NCBI GenBank assembly: GCA_900708905.1
Contig: CAADRB010000026.1
Location: 2,360,594-2,424,593 of the forward strand
Direction: 5' to 3'
DNA: 64,000 nt
DNA from: Hymenolepis diminuta
Lineage: Eukaryota; Platyhelminthes; Cestoda; Cyclophyllidea; Hymenolepididae
In this document: positions 1 through 10,076 of the stretch, piece by piece
Layout: each line of letters starts with the position of its first letter
Numbering within the stretch: the stretch's first letter is position 1
Translations under genes and position numbers: made by a program
The notes under the pieces: model-generated
The model's input: the letters and a program-made list of their open reading frames with translations, nothing else
What the model was told of the DNA's origin: nothing
Database searches by the model: none

Positions 1-3000
1 AAGTCTATAATTCACTATCGTGATGAATTAATAAATGAAGTGCGATTTACATTGGAGTTTTCCTTGAGTGAATTTCAACAAACTCATATATGGTGAAAAG
101 CATGTTTATTAGTTCCATCTATCCACTTTTGGTTGTAAAAGATGCAAATAAATCAAGATATCATGGCCAATCAGTCGGTTTGATCTACCAATCATTGAAC
201 TCTGAACACCGCGGATGTAAACTTATGCAGGTCAAATCTTAACACTCGGACTTCGGAACATTAGGGAAAAAAGCAATAAACCATACTTTCCCGCGTTATA
301 AAATGCAAAAAAAAAATGAACCCCAAAATATCATGAAGTGAATTTCCATTAAATAGAAGTAATTTTCCTTTGATGCCTTGATTCTATTCTCTAATTCTTT
401 TTTATCTTCTCCTTCATCTCGAAATATTTTAGAGCTCCCTCTGTTCAGATGCATTCAAATATAAAGCTTCTCTTTGCTAATGGCAATAAAATACAAATTA
501 CAATATGATATATAATTATTGCTGAAAACATATGTATTTAAATAGGATTACTTTAAAAGGATTTTCAAAATTAGACATGGCGATTAGATATTTTTTTCAT
601 AAATAAACTGGTTAGTTCCAAGCGAAAAAATAATGAGATTTAAATCACCACAGTCTAACATAAACATTTACCGAGTTAACGACTTATCAGTCAAGGGGCA
701 CCTTTTAATTAATAATTTACAATTTATTGTTGAAAACTACAGACATATCTCTGTATTTTTTGAAAAACCTGCGAATGTATCTGCACGTGGCTCGAAATGT
801 GATATCAAACACTCTTTGTTTGTATGGTTCTTTTCAACTTATTTTTTTTACCGCACGTGCCCGCCAGATGAAATTAAAAACACTATATACGTTTTAATCC
901 ACCTTCTAGTCGAACGAGTACCTTTTAGACTTGTTTAGCAGTTCAGGTATACAAATTCTATTTTAGAGCACTTGGACAAAGATTCATACAGTGCTTTTTC
1001 AGAAAAAGAAGAGTTCAGTCGCAATAAAAAATTTTAAATCCAGGACAGAAGGAAGAAGTAAAAAGAAGAACAGATTCTTTCATGAACAATTTCACTGAAA
1101 TTTTGTAGAGTGGAATATGTGAAAGTGAAATAGAAATTAATAGTGTACATCTCATTGCTTCAAGTTATTATTGGTCCACTCAGAAAGGTCATCGACCTGC
1201 TCCTTGCTCCAGGAGAAACGGAAATGAGCCGAGGTAATATGTTTAATCACTCAATTACTTCAGCTGGTTACTAAGCTCTTAATTTCGTGAATGATACCCA
1301 TCCAGGAAATTGGAAGCTTGAAACATTAGAGCATTAAAGATTCAAGAGAAAAATAGATAACTCAATGTGTTCAGAATTCAAATGAGGCATAAAAATTGAT
1401 TTCTGGGCTTCATTACCCATTTCTACTCGACTCCTTACCGTTTACAACCTTACCGTACTATTTTACTTGACCCTTTTTGTAAGGCTTTCTTGTGATCAAA
1501 AATTTTATAGACTTTTTGACTTGCTCTAGGCAATACTTATACCATAAGAAATGATCGCAAGTTACATTAGGTATATTAAGTTAATCAAGGTAGGCCCAAA
1601 ATTAATATTAATTGATCACTGTGTACAGGATTTTATGGTGCATTAAAGATCTTTGTAATTTAATTTTTAAAGAACGTGTCGCATCTAATGCTAAATCCCC
1701 AGAAATACCTTAATATGCAATAAAACAGACCTTAGGATCGATAGATTCGAAATGTAGATTTTGAGCGCAAATTAGGGTGTCTTATTCTGTGATTATTAAT
1801 TTTACATGTTTCCTCGATTTTCAGTCGGACTTTAGCAATGGTCTTTTACAAAGGCAAGCGCAACCACTTCTTTCATTTCACCTCCTTTATCTCTGAATTG
1901 TCTTATTAAAAGTTAGATCTGGAATTATATTAATTTTGCTTTTTCTAGACTCGGCCAATTTTTTGTTTTCAACACGTAAGGTTACTTCTCAAACATGCTA
2001 TAGAATTATTTTCTCTGATAAGTACTGTTTGCCCAGATATTCACTATTATGATACACCTATTAGTTCAAGGAATTAAACCTTCAATTATTCAACGAAAGT
2101 TAAAAAGTCCCCTGATAAAATTACATTTGTATCGACTTAACATGCGTGGAGATTGTGTGCAGATACCCTCACCTCCTCATAGATTTTTAGCTATAAAAAG
2201 CATTTTCTACGGCTGAGATTTTACCAATCGCCACAGTTTCGGCTGGAGATAGACTGTAATAAGCGTATATGTATTTGTGCTTATAAGCATTTTTGAGGTT
2301 AGCGGAGTCTGTGACACCTGAGGAAACTACTGTGAGAAAAGTAAGCCACGCGTTCGACTATGTGTCATGGTAAAACATTACTTTTCAGGATGCTCCTTCA
2401 TATTCATTTGATGGCGGAGAAGAAATATCATGGAGGTCGCTATCAATTTGTAATTAGGAAGGTAATGTTTATGGTGAAAGTAACAATGCTGTAAACAGCA
2501 ATTGATATGATGCCAGATTTTCATTTAGATTTTGGCAATCACTCTGGTGAGAAGGACCCATTTAACTGAAGGATCATTGCAATTTAAAAAAATAGATACG
2601 CAAATTCTTTAAGAACTTTGGTGCAAAAAAGTAAACAAATGAATCCATTTCGGCAAAGTGAAGAATAGTCTCCAGTATGTGTAACCAAACCGTTTTGTGC
2701 AGCTTCAAGTTAAAATTCTGCCTCTCTTCTTTTACTCCGAGTAAATTAAGTGTGTAAATTTCTTAGGATTAGGAAATACATGGATATCATATTTGAAAAA
2801 TATCATATTTAAAAAAACCCATCGAGAGGGCGTAATCAATTTCATCACACTTGTCACAGTGCAAGTCTAACATGTCAGAGGTCACAGGCTTAATTCCTAG
2901 CGGCGTACATCCAATGAGAGAAATGGCCTACCGTACCGGCTATATAGAAGGTGGCAGAATTCGAGTCTCTCATCAAAGAGTCTCCATGACGCCACTCTCT

Positions 3001-3678
3001 ATCTAAAATGTGTGTCGAAAGATGTCTTTTCTCCGTAAGCTATAAATATCACGTTCACTAACTTTACCTCTGAAACCAAATCCTGCCGTAGCAAAAGAGC
3101 CACACCCATTAATAAATGTAGAATGCGACATTTTACCTTGCTATATAATTTTTAAAATGTGGATCTATGTACTCATTCACTTTAAATGATATTTTGTTCC
3201 TTTTGCTGAATATCAGTGGAAAAAGTGAAAATAAATTAACAGTTATTTTCACGATTATTTAGCTTAATGGTTTCTAAAGAAAGGGAAATGACTAAATATT
3301 GGCTTTTAAGTTTTCTTTGAAGAAAAAATGAATGAAACCATATATACTTTTATTATTTAAAAATAATAATCTTTTACCCATTTTTACCGAGTACTAATAA
3401 AAATCATGTGCCTTCTTTTAAAATTAATATTATTATTTGAATTATTATTTAGTATTACTATTACACTGAAACAACTTATAAACACATTGGGGAAAGATCG
3501 TAACGTTTTTTAAATAACAGAATACATTGAAATAAATGGGAGTTTCATTTTGAATTAAGCCAGTCAAAATAAAGCTTTTAAGGTTTTTGCTTAATTAATC
3601 TGATCAAATTCATGATAATTGAATTTGGCTGTCTATTATTCGATTTTCCTTAAGCAAATTTCATTCGGCATTTTCAAA
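1..3678. other. Intergenic DNA left of the neurotactin-like gene
   Basis: AT-rich DNA with stops in all frames. The longest open frame (633-938 plus, 101 codons) has no recognisable motif, no splice context and an AT-biased composition like its surroundings, so it is not called. A SINE-like copy lies at 2841-3035. Around 1375-1460 there is faint similarity to the second repeat family described below. An upstream non-coding exon or promoter of the neurotactin-like gene may lie near the right end, but none can be pinned down. Confidence 0.6.
2841..3035 (+). repeat. SINE-like element, family A, copy 1
   Basis: This copy shares the right-hand core of the family with the copy at 63590-63795: a GAATTCGAGTCTCTCATCA block, then a GAG/CTC stem, then a CCATGACGCCACTCTCTA stretch. 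The left part keeps a weak GTCAGAGGTCACAGG block corresponding to the tRNA-like B-box area of the 63.6 kb copy. It is diverged and has no open frame. Confidence 0.6.
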
Positions 3679-5083
3679 ATGTATCAAAACACGGCTTGTA
3701 GACGTGTGAGAGTGGTCGAATATCACAGGCTTCTTGAGCCTGATCATTTCTTTCGATACAAGCGTCCAAAAATAGAACCACCTGGAATTAACATAATATT
3801 TCGTCTCCCACTAGATAGAACTTTACTTTTCCTTATCTTAATATTTTTTATTGGAGTTATAGTCCACTTTACATCAGCTTATCTTCGTTTGCCTCCTTTT
3901 CCACCGTTGCCAGTCAATGCAACCTCAGATTGCGCTTTTCTTCAGGGTTCTTGGAATGCTGACCAAACTGTTCTACGATTTTACGCTGTACCTTATGCAC
4001 TTCCTCCCCTTGCTAAACCAGACGAAGCAACATTGGATATTTTGCAAGAATACCTCCATGTAATAGGTGGAAAGCCATCTTTGCGTTGGAAAATGCCGCA
4101 GAAAGTAAGTGGCTTTGAGGGCTGTATTCTGGCCCACTATGACAGATGCTCCTTTAAACTTGGTCGATGGATCTGTGATCTTAGCAAACCTCGACCGGTT
4201 AGTTCATGTGTTCAGCCAAAAACGGATGGAAGAGTCGATATCATGAATCCCCAATATCTCTTTCAAAATGAGAGATGTCTCCAAGTAGATATTGCAACTC
4301 CCACTTTTGAAGGAACTCTAAAACCAGTAGTTATTGTAATTGCAGGATTTCAATTCCTTGCCGAGCCTATGATATCACCTGATTCACCGAGACCTGCCTA
4401 TTGGCCTGAAGATGAGACTGTTCGCCACAGCAACGCAGTTTGGGTTTACTTGCATTATCGTCTAGGTCTTGCTGGATTTTTCTACAATCTCACACATCCA
4501 CGATATAAAACCAAAGAGAAACAGCAATTATCACATGAAAATTATGCACTTCAAGACCAATTAGATGGCTTGAGATGGATCAAGACACATATCAAGCAAT
4601 TTGGTGGTGATCCTCAACGGATGACCGTTTTTGGAATAGCTTCGGGAGCAACGAGCGTTCTCGCATTGATGAAGATGAAAAACAAAGGTGAAAATTTGTT
4701 TCAACAAGCTTGGCTTTCGAGTGGGGCCGTCCATTGGCACAGTGAACGAGATAAAACACCCCATGTAAATATTGTCGATAAAGTGTTCACTGACATCGCC
4801 ATCAATCATATTGGAACCCACTGCAAACCTTCAAATCCGGGAACTATATCAAAATCATGCAAATTAAGTGAAATTAGTCAAAAGCTGAATGATATCCCTC
4901 TGCAGGTTATTAATTCACTGATTGGTGACAATTTTAAAGATGAAAATTTGATTGGAGAATTTATGAGCTCTGGTAACAAAAGTGGCAATGGCATGGGGTG
5001 GATTTATGCGGAAACAAATTCGGGAAATGTTCTGCCGCCGAAATATTGGACGGAAAACGAAATAAACCATATTTTCGGAAGGG
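3679..5083 (+). CDS. Neurotactin-like gene, exon 1
   Basis: This exon encodes the cytoplasmic tail, the membrane anchor and the first two thirds of the esterase-like domain. The frame is open from 3619 but has no ATG before 3679 (MYQNTACRRV), which is chosen as start. The tail is basic (RRVRVVEYHR, RYKRPK), which fits a type II orientation. The first cysteine loop of the fold is recognisable at FEGCILAHYDRC. The exon ends at a GGTAAGG donor at 5084 in phase 1. Reading through the donor adds a short hydrophobic tail and a stop at 5205 that does not resemble the family. Confidence 0.82.
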
Positions 5084-8000
5084 GTAAGGAATATTGTCAA
5101 GCAACAAAAGTGACCTTTTTGGTTATAAAATATTCATTTATGGATGAAATTCTCCGATTAATTTTGAATTCATTGTCGTTGTTCTTAGTTTTGAGGATAT
5201 TTTAAGTATAAGATCAAAAAAAGCACGTTCTTAAATAAGACTCAGTAAGTATCCCGACGATTGTAACTAAACTAAACTCATAATTTTACTTTAATTTATT
5301 TACTATAGGTGACAGTATTTACCCATACCATTTATTGAAACATGATATAGTTACTTTAATAGTCCAGAAATATATTTTTCCAGCTCAGAAGAGAGCAGCA
5401 ATTATCCCAAATCAGATCTCTACCTTCTCCCCAAACTTTTTTGTCTTTGCCAAAGTTAGGAATCCGCTTATCGGCTTAGTATAATGTATACTCTCTCTGA
5501 TGATGACAGGTCAATTCAGTAACTTAAAAAATTGAGGAAGGAAGTTAATAGAATTAATTAAAAGATTTCATCGGGTATATTAGAAGTAACGACTGTATTG
5601 AGCGAGTATGACTGACCACTCAGATTTGCGATTGCATAAGTGGATCAAATTCGAAAATTTCAACTTTAAAATATTGGAATTGCGGTAAAAAGTTGATGAC
5701 GAAATCAGAATTCAAATGAAATAAGATTGTTGCGATGTCATGGCTTTATTCTCTCCTTCTACTCAATCCATTCCATCTAATCCTTTTTTGTTTATGTCCA
5801 TGAAAATGGCGAAAAACTGTAATTCACGGCTTTACCGTTAGTAATAATAATGTTTAGCTTTACGCAGTTTCTATGTTGTTCAAAGTATAGATGTTTTTTT
5901 GCTATTTCGAAACGAACAAAAACTCTACTGAAGGAAAGAATGAGTGGCCTTTGTAGAGCCAATTATGACAAAGGCTCCTACTCACAGATACTACGCATAT
6001 TTTTGAATTTTGAAATCATTTTATAATTACTTCAAACCTCAGTATATAATCGAATTATTCTAGGCATAAGACGAAGATTTTCCACAAAAAATGTTATCTT
6101 GGTTTTTTAGCAAAATGTAAAGAACAAATTCACTTTCTTGAAGTCCAAAATATGTTTTAACCCTGCTTATTTGCATACCTCTTTCGTGTGTTTAAAACAA
6201 GAGATAAGAGAACACTGTATATATAACTTCCGATGGATAAAACACCCTAGTTTATTCTCATTAACTAAGTGTTAGATCATTAGCAACAGCTTTCAGATAA
6301 AGCAGACAACCGTTGTTTTCAAAGATCCATAAAATTGAGTCGAGAGTAGAGAAGAATTTATTAAATAGCAAAGTTGAAAAATTATAAGTGTGTGAGAGAG
6401 AGAAAGCGAGGAAAACACTAACGAAGAGCAAGACGAAGGAAAAGGTAAATGAATATGGAGAGGGCGTGAGAGAGAAGGATAGGATGAAAATCGAGAGAAT
6501 GATAATATTGCAAGTTAGCTCTTACAAACGAAATCAGTCATCGGGAAGGAGACGGGTACAAATCACTAACCAATATTCTCCAACTGAAAAGTTTGAAAGC
6601 AGTACAAGTAAATTCAAAAAGACGTAGCTTGATATTTTAGCGAAAAGAATTAAGTTTACATTGCTCAAATATTTTAAGAAATATTTGGGGAATCCTCACG
6701 TGACTAATTTTGTGTTAATCTGATTTTTTTGTATTTTTCTTTACATATTTTGACTTTATCTGCGCAAGTCAGTTTCCTACCTGCAAATCCCTACCCTTTT
6801 TAACTTATTCAAGCTGTCCGAAGTCTATACCGTTGCCTCTGTCCTATAACATGTTAAAAACCGTTTATAGTTGGTTTTCAACGCTTCAACGCTTCCTTTT
6901 CATCAATTCATATATAATATACAAATTGATTTAGTAGTCAATAAATGAATATAATACTGTCATTAACCTAAGCAAAGTGAAAAAATAACGCAATATGAGA
7001 ATATCTGAACACGCAGGTGTAGAACGAGGGTAATAAAGTAAGGGAATCTGAAGAATTTTGTCTAGATTCAGTTTTTTCCATTTCCACTTTCATTTTATCC
7101 ACATATTTTTCAAACTGAGATGGCACTGAATCTGCTATTATTTTTATTATTAAGTCATTTTGATCGAATGCGTATGTCTGAAGCTATATCCATCTAAAGT
7201 TGCTAGATAAAATTAGCCATCGAAGTTGTATGCAGAATTTCAAAAACCTCCATAAATAGTAGCTCTGAATCACTATTTTCCTCTACCTACTAGCTAAACA
7301 TTCGATCAGGGTAGTCTTTTCCTCAATGGCTCAAGAACTAGAAGAATGGCCAGGTATGGGTGACACGTGGCTGGGTGAAGCCATTGATATTCAGATAGAC
7401 AAAGTCGCTCAAATGTTCGATCAGTACAGACATCTTACTGAATCTCGTGGAGTACAAGGACTGAAAAATCTTCTCGCCGCAGCATGGAAACACGATCTGA
7501 CACTCCAATCAATGCTCTCAGTACCAGTCCGATCTCAGCAAGATTTTCACTTGGAGATACTCAGTCTAATTAGATTTTCATGCCCTCAATCATGGATTAT
7601 ATCCAAATTTATCAAGTCGAAGGGAGTATTTTACAAACTAATTCTGGATGAACGCTCTGGTAGAGGCATACCTTTTGCTCCAGGTCCAGGATTCATGAAA
7701 AAGAATAACGTACAAATCAAACGGGAAGCTTTTCATTCACTTGACGCTCTGATCCTGACAGGAAGACTCGGCAATCTTCGGGAGATCGGTAATCAAACAG
7801 CAACACCGCATACAGCTAGAAGCTTCCAATCATTTTCGAACAAATTGAGAAATATGTTTAAGGATTTCGTACACGGTAAAGATTTGGATTCAAACTGCAA
7901 AGCCGATCTAAAAGGTAAAACATTACAATAAGAGTAAACTTTAATGGATAATCTACGCTTTTTAATTTGTTTACTTACTTTAGATCCTTATGGATGTCGC

Positions 8001-8108
8001 ATTAACGGGATCAGGACCGAAAAGTTTGGAGACGATAAAATTATGGTCGAACTGTGTGCCCATATTGATTGGGAAAGGTGGATTTCTAATATTATTGTTC
8101 ATAATTAG
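3679..8108 (+). CDS. Neurotactin-like protein: type II membrane, inactive cholinesterase-like domain (3 exons)
   Basis: Spliced as 3679-5083, 7294-7914 and 7984-8108. The total is 2151 bases, giving 716 residues plus stop with frame kept across both introns. A cytoplasmic N-terminus of about 45 residues is followed by one hydrophobic segment (around residues 46-64, LLFLILIFFIGVIV) and a carboxylesterase/cholinesterase fold to the end. Visible family landmarks are YRLGLAGFF, NYALQDQLDGLRWI, FGGDPQRMTVFG and the WLSSGAV strand after the nucleophile elbow. The elbow reads FGIASGATSV where enzymes have FGESAGGASV, so the catalytic serine is alanine and the preceding glutamate is isoleucine. The oxyanion HGGGF region is AGFQF. 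N-terminal anchor plus dead esterase domain is the topology of insect neurotactin, a cell-adhesion molecule. Function in adhesion is inferred from that family. Neuroligin and gliotactin are less likely because they are type I with a signal peptide. Confidence 0.82.
5084..7293 (+). other. Intron 1 of the neurotactin-like gene
   Basis: A 2.2 kb intron from GTAAGG to TACTAG, preceded by a pyrimidine-rich TTTTCCTCTACC tract. About 5700-5830 shows diverged similarity (a shared CAAATGAAATAAGA word and a following pyrimidine-rich tract) to repeat family B. The open frame at 6388-6627 is low-complexity, lysine- and arginine-rich, and is not called as a gene. Confidence 0.6.
7294..7914 (+). CDS. Neurotactin-like gene, exon 2
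   Basis: The acceptor at 7291-7293 joins in phase with exon 1 to give AKHSIRVVFSSMAQELEEW. This aligns with the GVTKDEG region of cholinesterases, and the acid-position glutamate is kept (QEL for DEG). Near the end, EAFHSLDALILTG aligns with the catalytic-histidine region (HGYEIEFVFG in cholinesterases), and the histidine is kept. The following SFSNKLRNMFKDFVHG matches the helix that carries MMRYWANFAKTG in enzymes. The donor GTAAAA lies at 7915. An open-frame methionine at 7326 lies inside this exon and is not a real start. Confidence 0.78.
7984..8108 (+). CDS. Neurotactin-like gene, exon 3 and stop
   Basis: After a 69-base intron (7915-7983, GTAAAA to TACTTTAG), the reading frame continues as DPYGCRINGIRTEKFG and DDKIMVELCAHIDWERWI. 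The latter fits the terminal strand and WxxL-type helix of the esterase fold. The TAG stop is at 8106-8108. No C-terminal membrane segment or GPI-type tail follows, as expected for a type II protein. Confidence 0.75.
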
Positions 8109-8425
8109 CAAATAAATGGGAAATTTTTTGTTATTAAATAATATAAGGTACTTCATTGAAAAACAACATATGAATGATATGACTGACACGCACACAACAT
8201 AATAATCACAGATAATCTGTTGGGAAATGGTTTGTTTAAATGCAGTCAGAAGTTGAGATCGAAATTGGTTATCGTGAAGGAAGATTTATGAATTTATACA
8301 AGAAAATAAGACAAACGCTGAAAGAACTTGAGAATGAATAAAGATTGAATAAGTTCTACGACGGAATGTTTTCTTGATAAAATGTTTTCAAAGAACTGAG
8401 TAGGCATATGCAAATTAATTTTTTC
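8109..8425. other. Convergent 3' spacer between the neurotactin-like and ERC genes
   Basis: A spacer of 317 bases between the two stop codons. On the plus strand it holds the AATAAA at 8111-8116. On the minus strand, downstream of the ERC stop, only variant signals are visible: CATAAA (plus positions 8285-8290) and TATAAA (plus 8293-8298). The true ERC 3' end cannot be fixed from sequence alone. Confidence 0.45.
8111..8116 (+). terminator. Polyadenylation signal of the neurotactin-like gene
   Basis: A canonical AATAAA lies two bases after the stop codon, implying a very short 3' UTR. The oppositely oriented ERC gene ends only about 310 bases further on, so the two transcripts converge on this short spacer. 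Confidence 0.5.
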
Positions 8426-10076
8426 CTAACGGGCTTTTCGCTGTTCTGCTAGGGCATCCCGAGCAAAAGTCTAGAAATAGAGAGGGAAAGATTCCAAATG
8501 ATCTACATATCGATCCGATGCAAAATTGAAGATCAAGGAAATCAAGATTTGAACTTACAAGCTGTCGAAGTTGTGTCTGAATGGTCTCCTTTTCGCTCAT
8601 GAGTTTTTGAACGGTACTATTGGAAGAAGCATTCTGGGGTCCGGCTGTTTGAATTAAGGCGATGTTGGCATCCTTCTCACACATCGAGGCTGTCAATGCT
8701 TCGATTCTGAAAGTTCAAAAATCGAGAGTTTAATAAAACAGAAAACTTAATAATTATAATATAATCAAGTAATTTAAAAAGCATTGGGGCCAAGCACTTT
8801 CCGACCGGTTTTCAAATCACAATATCTTCAAAATATACCACTAACCTCAATATCACTATTATATAAAATTAAGAAACAGTAAAAGGCTTTCTTATGTGTA
8901 CAAGTTTCCAATACAATTGTTCCTTTACATTCACCTTTACACATATACATATATATATGTACGTATGTATATATTATTTCTGGTGCATCGGAAAACGATG
9001 GTTAGTGCACTTGAAATCAGAGGTTCCGAGTTTGATGCTCATTGGTGCGCTGATTAGGTCAGGCTAATAAAAACATAGCGAAATTTGATTTTCTCACCCA
9101 GGCACCACTTCTCCACCCAAAATAAGTGTTGGGAAAAGCGGAATGTTTATGGAGGCTCAAATGTTGCTTCTTTACCGAAAGATAGTGTACCCCTCTAATT
9201 TAAAGGTGTGGTTGCATATTGCATAGTTATGCCTCACGGTCCATGGAGAACTTTGAAACTCGATGATTGTTTCTATTATTAAAAATGGCTTATAGTATTT
9301 TAAGATGGTTTACAGCCAATTAAGACAAGAATTTCATTACGACATTTCACATCACTATGGAAAAAATGAATGAGAAGAATGTGAATTAATGAAGATTGGA
9401 GATGAATTAATAATGGCATATGCACGTATGTTTATTGTGTTTATTAAAAAACTATCAGTCGGTCTTCTTCAATGTTACTATATATAACACAACTACAACG
9501 TCCGTTTCCGTATTGTTGCGAAGCATTTCTACTCTAATCTAACTTGTTTTCTTCAACAAGTTCAAGGAATTATTCCATCATAAATTCACACTTTATGAAT
9601 ATGTGAAGTGATCTGAAAGTTTTCAACATAATTAAAGAGAGGCGATTTAATAATTCCAATTTCAGATGATTTGCAAACTCTCAAGTTACAAACACGGAAT
9701 GACCCAGTCTGTTCGTTACAAAATTGATGTTATTACGATTCACTCTGATCGAAACTACTTTAAAAAGTGGTTTTGATATTGTTACTTTTTACTCTGTCAT
9801 TAAAGGTAAAAGTTCGTTCGTGTTCAGCTTGTTATACTGTATCTTCCCCTTTGTTTCAACTAAGTTTTTTCAGTAGGCAGTAAACTGACTTTTTAAATGG
9901 TAAATAATCGAAAAGAGCAATCGTAAAGATTACTTTGTAGTAAGTATTTCCTCAGCTTGTTGTTCAAGCTGCTGCATCAGGGTTTCAAGCTGTTGCTGTT
10001 TGGCCTGAATCTGCTGACCGCAACGGGAGTGTTCCGCCTGCAATTGCTCCAGTTCGGCTTGACCGCCGGTCTTTTG
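8426..10076 (-). CDS. ERC exons 39-41: conserved C-terminal block and stop
   Basis: Residues 2309-2419. Exon 39 ends in phase 2 at ACAAA/GTAATC. Reading on instead gives an immediate TAA, but the join to exon 40 restores EEILTTKIEAL and CEKDANIAL. These match EEILEMKQEAL and SEKDANIAL near the end of vertebrate ERC, so the splice is well supported. Exon 40 goes on to VQKLMSEKETIQTQLRQL, matching the REKDRLVHQLKQQ region. Exon 41, after a strong pyrimidine tract (CTTTCCCTCTCTATTTCTAG), encodes TFARDALAEQRKAR and the stop at 8426-8428. The protein therefore lacks the GIWA-type PDZ ligand of vertebrate ERC. Confidence 0.88.

Noticed and set aside
633..938. 101-codon open frame in the left intergenic region
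   Set aside because: No family motif, no splice or promoter context, and composition like the surrounding non-coding DNA.
6388..6627. 79-codon lysine/arginine-rich open frame
   Set aside because: Lies inside intron 1 of the neurotactin-like gene; low-complexity purine-rich DNA explains the open frame.
9910..9933. TAA directly after ERC exon 39 as the true stop
   Set aside because: The GTAATC donor there joins in phase to exon 40 and restores the highly conserved CEKDANIAL block, so the TAA is intronic in the main form.
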